A stretch of 64,000 nt of DNA from Bilophila wadsworthia ATCC 49260 (GCF_000701705.1 NZ_JNJP01000008.1:1-64000); one strand, 5' to 3'; positions 41,747 to 51,163 are shown, numbered from the stretch's first letter. Made by a program: numbers and translations. Notes: a model not told the origin generated them from the sequence alone.

Positions 41747-42964
41747 ATGTTAAAAAGAACTCGCTTCAGGATGCGCGAGCTGCCGCCCACCGCAGGACTG
41801 CCCATGCACATGGGGGATTGCTTCCGTGCGCCGGAAAAGCCGTTCACGGCGGGGCTGCGGGACTGGCTCGGCATCCCCGAACCGATCATGGCCTGCTCCG
41901 GCACCGCCGCCTTCGTGTTGGCCCTGCGGACGCTGGCCCGCCGCAATCCGGGCCGGAGCCGCGTCGTCGTCCCGGCCTACACCTGCCCGCTCGTCCCGCT
42001 GGCCGTGCGGCTTGCCGGTTTGCGGGCCGTGGCGTGCGACACGCTGCCCGGAGGGTTTGGAATCGATCCCGGCGCGCTCGGGCGCTGCTGCGATGAAACC
42101 GCGCTCGCCGTGGTCCCCGCGCATCTGGGCGGCAGGGCTTCGGACATTTCCGCCGTCTCCGCCGTGGCCCATGCCTATGGAGCCGTCGTGATCGAGGACG
42201 CCGCGCAAGCACTCGGCGCGTCTTTCGGAGGCCGGAGCGTGGGGCTGTCCGGCGACATCGGCTTTTTCAGCCTTGCCGTGGGCAAGGGGCTTACCACGTA
42301 CGAGGGCGGCGTGCTGTTCAGCCGCGATCCGGACCTGCACGCCGAGCTTCAAGGGACGGCCTCCCGCGTCTTGCGGCCCGGCCTGCTCTGGAACGCCCGG
42401 CGCGTCCTTGAACTGCTCGGCTACGCCGTGGCCTATAACCCGGCGCTGCTGCCCTTGGCCTATGGGCGCCCGCTGCGGCGCGAGCTTGACCGGGGCGACG
42501 AGATCGCGGCGGTGGGCGACGCCTTCACGCTGGACGACATCCCCCTGCACCGCATGGACCCGCTGCGCCTGCGCGTGGCGGCGAACGCGCTGGAGCGGCT
42601 CCCGGCGTTCCTCGAGGCCGGACGTGACCGGGCCGTGCGCCGCGCCGGGATGCTGGAGCGGGCGGGCGCGGAAGTCCTGCGCGACGATCCGGGCGGGGAG
42701 GGGGTATGGCCTTTCTTTATGGTCCTCATGCCGGATCGGGACCGGCGGGACCGGGCGCTCGGCGCGCTGTGGCGGTCGGGGCTCGGGGTTTCCAAGCTGT
42801 TCGTCCGGGCCTTGCCGGACTATCCGTATCTGGCGGGTGCCGTCGAGGGCGGGCCCTGCCCGGCGGCGCGGGATTTGGCGGGCAGGATGCTGACCGTCAC
42901 CAATACGCACTGGCTGGACGATGCCGCGTTCGCCCGTCTTGCCGGGGAGATATGCCATGCCTGA
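41747..42964 (+). CDS. DegT/DnrJ/EryC1-family PLP enzyme
   Basis: A 405-residue aspartate-aminotransferase-fold protein of the DegT/DnrJ/EryC1 (sugar aminotransferase) family. ACSGTAAFVLALRTLA is the cofactor phosphate loop, VVVPAYTCPLVPLAV follows, VIEDAAQALGA carries the PLP Asp, and the Schiff-base Lys is in FFSLAVGKGLTTYEGG. It may aminate a nucleotide- or lipid-linked keto sugar. The ATG at 41747 is used; the frame is open upstream through the repeat element. It overlaps the next gene by 8 bp. Confidence 0.85.
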   Translation: MLKRTRFRMRELPPTAGLPMHMGDCFRAPEKPFTAGLRDWLGIPEPIMACSGTAAFVLALRTLARRNPGRSRVVVPAYTCPLVPLAVRLAGLRAVACDTLPGGFGIDPGALGRCCDETALAVVPAHLGGRASDISAVSAVAHAYGAVVIEDAAQALGASFGGRSVGLSGDIGFFSLAVGKGLTTYEGGVLFSRDPDLHAELQGTASRVLRPGLLWNARRVLELLGYAVAYNPALLPLAYGRPLRRELDRGDEIAAVGDAFTLDDIPLHRMDPLRLRVAANALERLPAFLEAGRDRAVRRAGMLERAGAEVLRDDPGGEGVWPFFMVLMPDRDRRDRALGALWRSGLGVSKLFVRALPDYPYLAGAVEGGPCPAARDLAGRMLTVTNTHWLDDAAFARLAGEICHA

Positions 42965-44045
42965 TGCCCGCCATGCCAATCTGCTCGAACCCGAGGCGTT
43001 GGTGGAGCTGTTCCTGCGCCACCCGCCGCAGGGCTTTGCCGCCGCTTCCGAAGCGGATCTGCCCGTCTTCGGAACCGATTTCGATCTGCTGACCACGCTG
43101 GAACCCGCGATTCTGGCGAAGATCCGCAGGCTTCCCCTGTTCGGGCTGTGGTCGCGCCTGCTGCGTTTCCCGGCCCGTTTCGCCGGGACCACGGCCACCG
43201 AATACGCGCCGCTCCCGAAGGGCTTGGAGCCGGGCGCGCTTCTGGACGGCTTCCGCGAGCGCTATGCCGCCGGGCAATCCCTGCTGATCGTCAAGGACGT
43301 GCCGGAAGTTTCCCCGCTGCTGGGTGCAGGGGACAACGAGGCCGCCATGCGGCTGGCCCGGATTGCGCCGGACAAGGGGTTCATCGTCGTGGAAGGGCAG
43401 GCGCTGGCCTACGTTCCCATTGATTTTTCCAGTACAGACGAATACCTGTCGCGCCTCTCCAAGAGCCGCCGCAAGAACCTGCGCCGCAAGCTGAAGTCGC
43501 GCGAACGGCTGGACATCGAAGCCGTGCCGTTGGGGGACGCCCGGTTCGGCAGCCTTGATGTGCTGGAGGAGCTGTACGGCCTCTACCTCGGCGTCTACGC
43601 CCAGAGCGAAATCCATTTCGACCTGCTGACGCGGGATTTCTTCGCGGGGCTGCTGCAAAGCCGGGAGATCGGCGGCGTGGTATTCTGTTACCGCCATGAC
43701 GGGGAACTCGTGGGCTACAACATCTGCCTTGAGCACGGCGGGATGCTCATCGACAAGTACATCGGGCTGCGCTACCCGCAGGCACGGGAGCTCGACCTCT
43801 ATTTCGTGAGCTGGTTCGTGAACCTCGAGCACGCGCTGGAGCGCGGCCTGCGCTTCTACGTGGCGGGCTGGACCGATCCTGAAGTCAAAGCCGGCCTCGG
43901 GGCGCGGTTTACGTTCACCCGGCATCTGGTCTGGGTGCGCAACCCGATCCTGCGCCGCATCCTGTACATGTTCCGGCATTGGTTTGAGTCCGACGTAAAG
44001 GCCGTGGGCGCGAAGGCGGCTGATAAGGATACGGATCATGCATGA
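42957..44045 (+). CDS. GNAT/FemAB-like acyltransferase
   Basis: A 362-residue protein. The first third is variable. From about residue 150, SRLSKSRRKNLRRKLKSRER and then FCYRHDGELVGYNICLEHGG, LIDKYIGLRYPQARELDLY and HALERGLRFYVAGWTDPEVK fit the acetyltransferase-like family involved in peptidoglycan or surface-molecule modification. It starts inside the DegT-gene end and overlaps the next gene by 8 bp. Likely acylates the product of the neighbouring enzymes. Confidence 0.75.
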   Translation: MPDARHANLLEPEALVELFLRHPPQGFAAASEADLPVFGTDFDLLTTLEPAILAKIRRLPLFGLWSRLLRFPARFAGTTATEYAPLPKGLEPGALLDGFRERYAAGQSLLIVKDVPEVSPLLGAGDNEAAMRLARIAPDKGFIVVEGQALAYVPIDFSSTDEYLSRLSKSRRKNLRRKLKSRERLDIEAVPLGDARFGSLDVLEELYGLYLGVYAQSEIHFDLLTRDFFAGLLQSREIGGVVFCYRHDGELVGYNICLEHGGMLIDKYIGLRYPQARELDLYFVSWFVNLEHALERGLRFYVAGWTDPEVKAGLGARFTFTRHLVWVRNPILRRILYMFRHWFESDVKAVGAKAADKDTDHA

Positions 44046-44991
44046 CCCCCGCGAATCCTTCCGGCCATCCCCGCCGGTGATCCTCGATTTCGACGGCTCG
44101 GTCCTGCCTGTGGCGGAGGGCGAACGCCGCATCCCGCTGGGCCCGTGGCAGGAGGCCATACGCTTCGGCTGCACGCGCCGGGCGTTCAGTGCGCTGGAAG
44201 CCCATCTGGAAGGCGTGTTGCCTGTGGATTGCGGCTGTGCGTTCATGGGCAGCGGCGACTTCCACCACGTCACGCTGATCCCGCTGCGCCGCCTGTGCCG
44301 CCGCCTGCCGCCCGCGTCCCTTGATGTGGTCGTTTTCGACAACCACCCGGACAACATGCGCTATCCCTTCGGCATCCATTGCGGTTCGTGGGTGTCGCAC
44401 GCCGCCTTGCTGCCGAGCGTCCGGCGCGTCCATGTCATCGGCATCACCTCGGGGGACATCGGCCTTGCCCACGCGTGGGAGAACCGCTTGACGCCCTTCC
44501 TGCGGCGCAAGCTGACGTATTGGAGCGTCGGCACGGACGCGGCGTGGCTGCGCCTGATCGGGCGGGCGGAGTGCTGCAGATCATTCGGATCGGCGGACGA
44601 ACTGGTGCGCGGGCTGCTCCCGGCACTGGCGGATGCCGGGAACATCTATCTTTCCATCGACAAGGACGTATTCGCGGAAGACGTGGTGAAGACCAATTGG
44701 GATCAGGGCGTCTTCCGGCTCAGCCATACCGAGGCCGTGCTTGCCGCCTGCGAGGGCAGGGTGATCGGCGCGGATGTCTGCGGCGACGTGTCGGGTTACG
44801 AATACGCGAGCCCCTTCAAGCGGTTCCTGAGCCGCCTCGACGGGCAGGAGCCCTGCGATCCGCAAGCTCTGCGCGGCTGGCAGGAAGGGCAGAGGGCTGT
44901 AAACGCCGCCTTGCTGGAGAGCCTTGGAAAGGTGTTGCGAGAGCCCGAGGCTTCTACCCGCGTTTCCCCAATCCTCCGCCGCTTCTTCTAG
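44038..44991 (+). CDS. Arginase-fold metallohydrolase (ureohydrolase-like)
   Basis: A 317-residue protein with a ureohydrolase-like metal site: GSGDFHH (His ligand), VFDNHPDNM (D-x-H-x-D) and YLSIDKDVFAEDVV (D-x-D). The pattern parallels GGDHS, DAHxD and SxDxDxxDP of arginase and agmatinase, with differences that place it outside the classic enzymes. It would hydrolyse a C-N bond of a guanidino or amide compound using two Mn ions. Last gene of the sigma-54-linked set; no terminator clear. Confidence 0.8.
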   Translation: MHDPRESFRPSPPVILDFDGSVLPVAEGERRIPLGPWQEAIRFGCTRRAFSALEAHLEGVLPVDCGCAFMGSGDFHHVTLIPLRRLCRRLPPASLDVVVFDNHPDNMRYPFGIHCGSWVSHAALLPSVRRVHVIGITSGDIGLAHAWENRLTPFLRRKLTYWSVGTDAAWLRLIGRAECCRSFGSADELVRGLLPALADAGNIYLSIDKDVFAEDVVKTNWDQGVFRLSHTEAVLAACEGRVIGADVCGDVSGYEYASPFKRFLSRLDGQEPCDPQALRGWQEGQRAVNAALLESLGKVLREPEASTRVSPILRRFF

Positions 44992-45120
44992 AAACCGATA
45001 AAAAGGGTGAGGCCGAGACAAGAGTATCGTGCCGTCCCTTGGGTCGTATGCATAGACTGAAAAAGCCCCCTCCCAGCATTCTCAAACAGCCTTTTTCTAC
45101 GAGAGAGAAATTTTCCGCCG

Positions 45121-45149
45121 TTGCATCGGGAAAACCTTTATGTTAGAGT
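45121..45149 (+). promoter_or_regulatory. Candidate promoter of the capsule leader
   Basis: TTGCAT (45121-45126), 17-bp spacer and TAGAGT (45144-45149), about 65 bp before the leader ATG. TATAGAT further on is another -10 candidate. The region is AT-rich. Weak evidence. Confidence 0.35.
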
Positions 45150-45201
45150 GGTTATAGATTGAAGTTTATCTTGTTATTTCAGTTGATTGCATTTTGCAAA
45201 T

Positions 45202-45277
<76 letters not shown>

Positions 45278-45301
45278 TTAGCTTATTTTATAGTATAAAA
45301 G

Positions 45302-45353
45302 AAAAACGTTCCAGAGCCGTTTCATCTCGGTTCCGGAACGTTTTTTATTTTTT
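45302..45353 (+). terminator. Terminator/attenuator in the capsule leader
   Basis: AAAAACGTTCC (45302-45312) and GGAACGTTTTT (45335-45345) pair perfectly over 11 bp, followed by more T (TATTTTTT). It lies between the CT tract and kpsF, so transcription of the locus must either start after it or read through it. Confidence 0.88.
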
Positions 45354-45413
45354 GAACCCACTCATTAAATCGATGAGTGGGAACTAATGCTACGCTTTTT
45401 TAAGGGGTGAAGA

Positions 45414-46364
45414 ATGAATAGTTTTGTGTCTTTTGCCGGGGATACCCTCAAAAAACAGGCAGAGGCGCTTTGGCATATGGCAGAAGATTTGGATGGCTCA
45501 TTCGATGAAGTCATCCGTTGTCTCTTGTCCATTTCCGGGCGCATCGCGGTCTCTGGCATGGGAAAAAGCGGGCACGTAGCCCGAAAAGTGGCCGCGACCC
45601 TCGCTTCCACTGGCTCGCCCGCCTATTTCATCCATCCCGCTGAGGCCAGCCACGGTGATTTGGGGATGATGTCGCGGCATGACGCGGTCATCGCCTTTTC
45701 CAACTCCGGCGAAACGGCCGAGCTGAACGATATCATCCTGTTCGCTTCGCGGCATGGGATCCCGATTACGGGTGTGACGAAGCGGGGCGATAGTTTTTTG
45801 GCCCGCCACGCCGATCATGTCCTTTTACTCCCCAATGAGCCGGAAGCGTGCCCTATCGGATGCGCTCCCACTACGTCGACGACGCTTCAAATGGCGCTCG
45901 GAGATGCCATTGCCCTTTCCCTCCTCAAGGCAAGGGGATTCGGCGCGGAGGATTTCCATCGGTTCCATCCGGGGGGAAGGCTTGGCAGGAAGCTCATGAC
46001 CGTGCGCGAGATCATGCACGTTGGAGAAGCTCTCCCTTTAGCGTCCCCTGACAGCCCGATGACGGAAATCCTCTGCATCATGACAGGCAAAGGGTTCGGC
46101 TGTGTCGGCATTATGGAGAAAGGCATCCTTGTCGGCATCATTACCGATGGAGACCTGAGGCGGCATATGGACGGCGGTCTGTTGGGGCTGACCGCCGAAC
46201 GGGTCATGAGCCGGAATCCGATCACGGTCGATGAACATTGCCTTGCCGCCAAGGCGCTGGGGATCATGCAGTCCAGCAAAATCACGAGTTTGTATGTCGT
46301 ACGGAGCGGAGAGCCCGTCGGCATTTTGAATGTTCATGACTGCCTGCGGGCGGGGGGCAATTGA
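45414..46364 (+). CDS. kpsF: Arabinose-5-phosphate isomerase
   Basis: A 316-residue KpsF/KdsD/GutQ-type protein. The N-terminal SIS domain has SGMGKSGHVARKVAATLAST and FSNSGETAELNDII; two CBS domains follow (about 205-315: VREIMHVGEALPLAS, GIITDGDLRRHMDG, VMSRNPITVDEH). It interconverts ribulose-5-P and arabinose-5-P, the first step to Kdo. AAGGGG precedes the ATG. First gene of the capsule locus, as in E. coli group 2 region 1. Its stop overlaps the next start. Confidence 0.96.
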   Translation: MNSFVSFAGDTLKKQAEALWHMAEDLDGSFDEVIRCLLSISGRIAVSGMGKSGHVARKVAATLASTGSPAYFIHPAEASHGDLGMMSRHDAVIAFSNSGETAELNDIILFASRHGIPITGVTKRGDSFLARHADHVLLLPNEPEACPIGCAPTTSTTLQMALGDAIALSLLKARGFGAEDFHRFHPGGRLGRKLMTVREIMHVGEALPLASPDSPMTEILCIMTGKGFGCVGIMEKGILVGIITDGDLRRHMDGGLLGLTAERVMSRNPITVDEHCLAAKALGIMQSSKITSLYVVRSGEPVGILNVHDCLRAGGN

Positions 46365-46720
46365 TGTCTACGATGTTGCGTTGCCTGATGGTGGGATGCC
46401 TGACGGTCGTTTGCGGATGCGCTGTGCAGCAGGGCGGACGCGGGGAAAAGAGCGGGGTTGCGGCGCAGGAAACCAGGTATGCCGGATTCGCCAGCCAGCT
46501 TGGGGAACAGATGGAAGGAACCATTGCCTCCGTCGAGAAAACGCCTTTTGGAGGGCCCGCTGAGGTTTCAGTGGGGCGTCCGTATGTTTCCGGGCTCCGG
46601 ATGCTGTGCCGCAGGGCCACATTGACGGATCCCCACAGGGAAATGACGGTTGCCGTTTGCCGCCGGCCTTCGGAAGAGTGGACGCTTGTGGAACCGATTT
46701 TTGAGCCGCTGCCGAGGTAA
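46364..46720 (+). CDS. Small lipoprotein in the capsule locus
   Basis: A 118-residue protein. The signal peptide MSTMLRCLMVGCLTVVCGC ends in a lipobox-like VVCGC, giving an N-terminally lipidated protein. The mature part is short, with a Cys-containing C-terminal half (MLCRRATLTDPHREMTVAVC) that could form a disulfide. It overlaps kpsF by one base (TGATG) and ends 3 bp before kpsM. No standard kps gene matches. It may be an accessory of the exporter. Confidence 0.8.
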   Translation: MSTMLRCLMVGCLTVVCGCAVQQGGRGEKSGVAAQETRYAGFASQLGEQMEGTIASVEKTPFGGPAEVSVGRPYVSGLRMLCRRATLTDPHREMTVAVCRRPSEEWTLVEPIFEPLPR

Positions 46721-46723
46721 TCC

Positions 46724-47494
46724 ATGTCGTCGGGTTGGATTGTGCAGGGAAGGGTGATTATGGCCCTGATCCTCCGTGAAGTGCATACGCTCTATGGCTC
46801 GTCGCGGCTCGGGTATCTGTGGGCTGTGATCCAGACGATGTTCGGCATCGGGATATTCTGGGGGATACGGGAGATAGCCGGGGCGCGGGCTCCGCACGGC
46901 ATGTCCGTTTTGATGTTCCTGCTTGCGGGGTTTGGCCTCTGGGCCACATTCAGCGAAACGCTTACCAAATGTATGACTGCGGTCAATGGCAACAAGGCGC
47001 TTTTGACCTTTCCGCAGGTAACGCCGCTTGATTTGATGCTCTCCCGGACCGTTGTCGTGTGGGGGACGCAGCTTTCTTCCGGATGCGTGATTACAGGCAT
47101 TGCGGCCTTTTGTGGCACATCCCTTTATGTCTCCGACTGGACGGGGCTTTTCGCCGCATTCCTTCTGACGCCTTTGCTCGGGCTCGGCTGCGGGATGCTG
47201 TGCGCTTCATTGGCGGTCTTTTGGCCGACGTTGGAGAAAATCGTGCCCATGATACTGCGCATCTTGTTCTTTGCATCGGGCATTTTCTTTTCCGTTTCGA
47301 TGTTTCCAAAGAACATTGCGGACATCCTGCTGCTCAACCCGGTCATGCAGCTCATTGAATTGCTGCGTCAGAGCTTATCGCGCGGATACGTGGCTCCCAC
47401 TTACGATTACCTCTACATTGTGGCGTTCTGCGTGGTTTCGTTGTGCCTTGGCGGATTGTTGGAGCGTTATGCGCGCAAGAGGGCCGAGCAATGA
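46724..47494 (+). CDS. kpsM: Capsule ABC exporter, membrane subunit
   Basis: A 256-residue ABC-2-type permease with six hydrophobic segments. The N-terminal part (LILREVHTLYGSSRLGYLWA) and the C-terminal (MFPKNIADILLLNPVMQLIE) motifs are typical of KpsM/CtrC/BexB. With KpsT it exports lipid-linked capsular polysaccharide across the inner membrane. It overlaps kpsT by 4 bp. Confidence 0.95.
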   Translation: MSSGWIVQGRVIMALILREVHTLYGSSRLGYLWAVIQTMFGIGIFWGIREIAGARAPHGMSVLMFLLAGFGLWATFSETLTKCMTAVNGNKALLTFPQVTPLDLMLSRTVVVWGTQLSSGCVITGIAAFCGTSLYVSDWTGLFAAFLLTPLLGLGCGMLCASLAVFWPTLEKIVPMILRILFFASGIFFSVSMFPKNIADILLLNPVMQLIELLRQSLSRGYVAPTYDYLYIVAFCVVSLCLGGLLERYARKRAEQ

Positions 47495-48156
47495 TTGCGT
47501 TGCATAACATTGCCAAGTCCTATCCCCTCCCCCGAGGGAAAAAGGTTGTGCTCGATGATGTGAACATAACCTTCCGTCCCGGTGAGAACATGGGGATTCT
47601 CGGCCTCAATGGGGCTGGGAAGTCGACGCTCATGCGGATCATCGGCGGCGCGGAACTCCCCGACAGCGGAAAGGTCGTCCGCAAAAGCCGGGTGTCGTGG
47701 CCCATCGGCTTTGCGGGAGGTTTCCACGGGAGCCTCACGGGTCGGGAGAATTTGCGCTTCACTTCCCGCATCTATGGTTCCGATATCCGTAAAGTAACTG
47801 AGTTCGTGGAAGATTTTTCGGAGCTGGGCCCATATATGGATATGCCGGTGCGCACGTACTCGTCAGGTATGAAATCCAAGCTGGCGTTCGGCCTCAGCAT
47901 GGCCATCGGTTTCGATTTTTATCTCATCGACGAAGCCTATTCCGTGGGCGACGCGGCCTTTCAAGCCAAAGGCGAGCGCGTTTTTCAGGAACGCAAAGCC
48001 AGTTCAACGCTCATCGTCGTTTCACATAGCGTTTCAACAATACGTAAAAACTGCGATAACGCTGCGGTTCTCTTTGGGGGCAAGCTGATGTGCTTTGCCA
48101 ACCTGGAGGACGCGCTTACCCGCTATCAGGAAATTTGTGATGCTCAAAAGCGATAA
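47491..48156 (+). CDS. kpsT: Capsule ABC exporter, ATPase
   Basis: A 221-residue ABC ATPase of the capsule-export type. Walker A is GLNGAGKSTLMR, signature YSSGMKSKLAFG, Walker B FYLIDEAYSVGD. These deviations from the standard LSGGQ and DE patterns are normal for KpsT/BexA. The start at 47491 overlaps kpsM by 4 bp, and its end overlaps kpsE by 17 bp. Confidence 0.95.
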   Translation: MIALHNIAKSYPLPRGKKVVLDDVNITFRPGENMGILGLNGAGKSTLMRIIGGAELPDSGKVVRKSRVSWPIGFAGGFHGSLTGRENLRFTSRIYGSDIRKVTEFVEDFSELGPYMDMPVRTYSSGMKSKLAFGLSMAIGFDFYLIDEAYSVGDAAFQAKGERVFQERKASSTLIVVSHSVSTIRKNCDNAAVLFGGKLMCFANLEDALTRYQEICDAQKR

Positions 48157-49321
48157 TCCGCCGCCTCTCACCCTGGCCGTACAGTCAGGCCGTCGATCTT
48201 TTTCCAGTGCGCGTGCCTGCTGGGGCAGGCTGCCGCGAAAAGGGAAGATTTTTGCGTGTGTTGTACTGCTGCCCACAGTAGCGGTGTTCCTTTATTACCT
48301 GCTGTGGGCTTCGCCCATGTACGTTTCCCAGACGCGTTTCGCTATTCGCAGCGCTGATTCGTCTGGAGGCGGGTTGGATATCGCCTCCGCACTGCTCCGC
48401 TCCTCGTCTTCGACGGGGGCGGACGCGCATATCGTAGTTGAGTACATTCAATCGCTAGATATCATTCATGATATTGATAAAGAACTCGGCGTTGATCTGC
48501 ATTTTTCCGACAAGGGCCACGACGTCTTTTCACGCCTGACGAATAATCCGACTCAGGATGAGCAGCTCCGGTATTGGAAATGGGCGGTCATTCCCGCCCT
48601 CGATCAGGATACGGGCATCATCACCTTGGAAACGAAAGCCTACTCCCCTGAAATGGCGCAGAAGATCGCCGCCGCCGTACTGGCCCGCAGCGAAGCCCTT
48701 GTGAATACCATGAACCTCCGTGCCCGGGAGGACGCCGTTTCACTGGCGCAATCGGAAGTCCAGAGGGCGGAGGCGCGCGTCAGGAAGGCACAGGAAGCTA
48801 TGCGTAACTTCCGGGATGCGCATACCCTCCTCGACCCCAGGGTGACGGCCGCTGGTCTGCAGGGGGTGGTGACGGAACTGGAAGGTGAAGCCGTCAAACT
48901 GCGTGCGCAGCTGGCGGAAGCCCAGTCGTTCATGCGTTCCAGCGCTCCGGCGACAAAAGCGCTGCAAACGCGGTTGAAAGCTGTGGAGAGCCAACTGGAT
49001 CAGGAAAAGCAGCGATTGGCGGGCCTCCGCTCGCAGGAGGGCAATCTCAACGCTGTGGTAGGCGAGTATGAGGATCTCACCATCGAAGCCGAGTTCGCCC
49101 AGAAACAGCTTGTAACAGCCATGTCCGCGCTTGAGTCCGCAAGAGTCCACGAAGTGGCCAAATCCCGATATGTCGTCGCGTTCCAGCAGCCTACGTTGCC
49201 GGATGAGTCCCTCTATCCGCGTCCTTTCCTTTTCACGGCCTATGTCTTTGTCGGCGCCCTGCTTCTTCTCGGGCTGGGTTCGCTCATCACCGCTTCTATC
49301 CGAGAACACGCAGGGTTTTAA
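48140..49321 (+). CDS. kpsE: Capsule export inner-membrane/periplasmic adaptor
   Basis: A 393-residue KpsE/CtrB/BexC-type polysaccharide co-polymerase. TM1 lies at about residues 36-56 and TM2 at about 365-385. The large periplasmic coiled coil between them includes SQTRFAIRSADSSGGG at the start, the long helix LARSEALVNTMNLRARED and the FQQPTLPDESLYPRPFLFTA signature before TM2. It links the ABC exporter to KpsD. The start at 48140 overlaps kpsT. Confidence 0.94.
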   Translation: MLKSDNPPPLTLAVQSGRRSFSSARACWGRLPRKGKIFACVVLLPTVAVFLYYLLWASPMYVSQTRFAIRSADSSGGGLDIASALLRSSSSTGADAHIVVEYIQSLDIIHDIDKELGVDLHFSDKGHDVFSRLTNNPTQDEQLRYWKWAVIPALDQDTGIITLETKAYSPEMAQKIAAAVLARSEALVNTMNLRAREDAVSLAQSEVQRAEARVRKAQEAMRNFRDAHTLLDPRVTAAGLQGVVTELEGEAVKLRAQLAEAQSFMRSSAPATKALQTRLKAVESQLDQEKQRLAGLRSQEGNLNAVVGEYEDLTIEAEFAQKQLVTAMSALESARVHEVAKSRYVVAFQQPTLPDESLYPRPFLFTAYVFVGALLLLGLGSLITASIREHAGF

Positions 49322-49324
49322 CCG

Positions 49325-51148
49325 ATGAACCATATGATGCACTGGAAAACATACCTGGCTTTTGCGACCGGAAGCCTTCTTTTGCTAAGCCTTCCGCCGT
49401 ATGCGGCGGGGGCGCAGAATACCGTCCAGCAAACAGGCGGAAGTGCTTATGGACAGCCGCTCGGTCGATCTTCCAATCCCGTTCCGGCGAGTTCGGGAGG
49501 TATTCCCGGCGTTCCTTCTTCCATGCCCGCGCAGCAAGCTCCGGGGACATATCGCCTCCCTTCGCAGGGCTCCATATGGGGCAGCCGCGAAAGTTCGCCG
49601 GTCCCTACCGTCCTCGATGCCCCGCCAGCCTGGGCGCAATCGCCTCTGCGCGGTCCGGCTTCGGCGACGCTGCCTCCCTTCGGCGCCAATTTGTTTCAGG
49701 GGAATTTTGCCTCCACCTATTCGGAAAGTGTGAACGCCGATTACGTCATCCTTCCGGGAGACCGCATAGTGGTCCGTATTTGGGGAGCCAAGACGTATGA
49801 CGATGTCCTGATGGTCGATCAGCAGGGGAATGTCTTTTTACCGGAAGTAGGCCCGATCCGGGTGGCCGGGCTGAAGCAGGGGCAGCTTCTGGGAGCCGTC
49901 CGGTCAAGCCTTGCCTCCGTCTTCACCGACAACGTCAATATTTACGTCAATCTTCAAAGCTCTCAACCCGTAGCCGTTTACGTGGCGGGCTTCGTGAACC
50001 ATCCCGGAAGATACGCGGGTGGGCCGATGGATTCCGTCATGTCGTATCTGGACAGGGCGGGCGGCATCACGCCCGAGCGGGGAAGTTATCGGCACATCAA
50101 GGTGATGCGGGGAAAATCCCTTATCGGGACGGTCGATTTGTATGATTTCGCCCTGCGCGGGGAAATGCCTTCCATCCGGCTCAAGGATGGGGACGTGATT
50201 TTGGTGGATGAACGTGGGAGCAGTGTCGCCGCTCTCGGTCTGCTTCGCCAGCAGGCCCGTTATGAATTCATGGGCACGGCGACCGGGGCGCACCTTCTCG
50301 ATCTCGCTACGCCGTTGAACAGCGCTTCGCACGTCAGCATCAGCGGGATACGCAACCGTGCGCCGTTCAACGTATACATCCCCATTGCCGAATTCGCGCA
50401 GTTTCAGCTTGCGGACGGGGACACTGTCGATTTCGTGGCCGATAAGCGTGGGCGCACCATCATGGCCGCAGTTACAGGGGCCATTCAGGGAGCTTCCCGG
50501 TTCCCCGTCCGCAAAGACACGACCCTCAAATCGTTGTTGCAATACGTGGAAATTGAGCCGGCCATTGCTGATACGTCCGCGATCTATATCCGCCGCCAAA
50601 GTGTAGCCGCACAGCAAAAGGCGATTATTGCCGATTCGCTGCGCAGGCTTGAACAGAGCGCGCTCACGTCAACGTCTTCGTCCGTGGATGAAGCCAACAT
50701 CCGGGTTCGGGAAGCGGAGCTGATTCAGGATTTTGTGCGTCGTGCCGCAACGCTGGAGCCTGACGGCGTAGTCGTCGTTTCGCGCGGGGGCACAGTCAAG
50801 GATCTCCTGCTTGAGGACAACGACGTCATTGTTATCCCGCAGAAAACGGATGTCGTCCATGTATCGGGGGAAGTCTTGATACCCAAGGCCATCACCTATG
50901 AAAAGGGTATGTCCCTCCACGAATACCTCGAGAGCGCGGGCGGCCTTTCGGATCGTGCGGACAAGGACAATATCCTTGTCGCCAAGCAGAATGGTGAAGT
51001 GGGCAAAGTCCAAAATATGGGCATAGCGCCGGGCGACCGTATCTTGGTCATGCCCCGGTTTGATTCCAAGAATATGCAGCTGGCTAAGGATTTCACCCAG
51101 ATTTTGTACCAAATTGCCGTGGCGACGAAGGTTGCTGTGGGGTTGTAG
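49325..51148 (+). CDS. kpsD: Capsule outer-membrane export protein
   Basis: A 607-residue Wza/KpsD-class protein. A signal peptide (about residues 10-30) is followed by a Ser/Pro-rich linker, then a polysaccharide-export (Poly_export) domain: NADYVILPGDRIVVRIWGAK, QQGNVFLPEVGPIRVAGLK. Soluble-ligand-binding beta-grasp repeats follow (PVAVYVAGFVNHPGRYAGGP, VVHVSGEVLIPKAITYEKGM). It forms the periplasmic/outer-membrane channel for the capsule. It starts 3 bp after kpsE. The signal peptide has no obvious lipobox. Confidence 0.95.
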   Translation: MNHMMHWKTYLAFATGSLLLLSLPPYAAGAQNTVQQTGGSAYGQPLGRSSNPVPASSGGIPGVPSSMPAQQAPGTYRLPSQGSIWGSRESSPVPTVLDAPPAWAQSPLRGPASATLPPFGANLFQGNFASTYSESVNADYVILPGDRIVVRIWGAKTYDDVLMVDQQGNVFLPEVGPIRVAGLKQGQLLGAVRSSLASVFTDNVNIYVNLQSSQPVAVYVAGFVNHPGRYAGGPMDSVMSYLDRAGGITPERGSYRHIKVMRGKSLIGTVDLYDFALRGEMPSIRLKDGDVILVDERGSSVAALGLLRQQARYEFMGTATGAHLLDLATPLNSASHVSISGIRNRAPFNVYIPIAEFAQFQLADGDTVDFVADKRGRTIMAAVTGAIQGASRFPVRKDTTLKSLLQYVEIEPAIADTSAIYIRRQSVAAQQKAIIADSLRRLEQSALTSTSSSVDEANIRVREAELIQDFVRRAATLEPDGVVVVSRGGTVKDLLLEDNDVIVIPQKTDVVHVSGEVLIPKAITYEKGMSLHEYLESAGGLSDRADKDNILVAKQNGEVGKVQNMGIAPGDRILVMPRFDSKNMQLAKDFTQILYQIAVATKVAVGL

Positions 51149-51163
51149 CTATCCGGAGAAGCT

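Noticed and set aside
41750..44357. Two long minus-strand frames opposite the DegT and acyltransferase genes
   Set aside because: Arg/Pro/His-rich antisense frames without motifs; the plus strand carries overlapping genes of known families.
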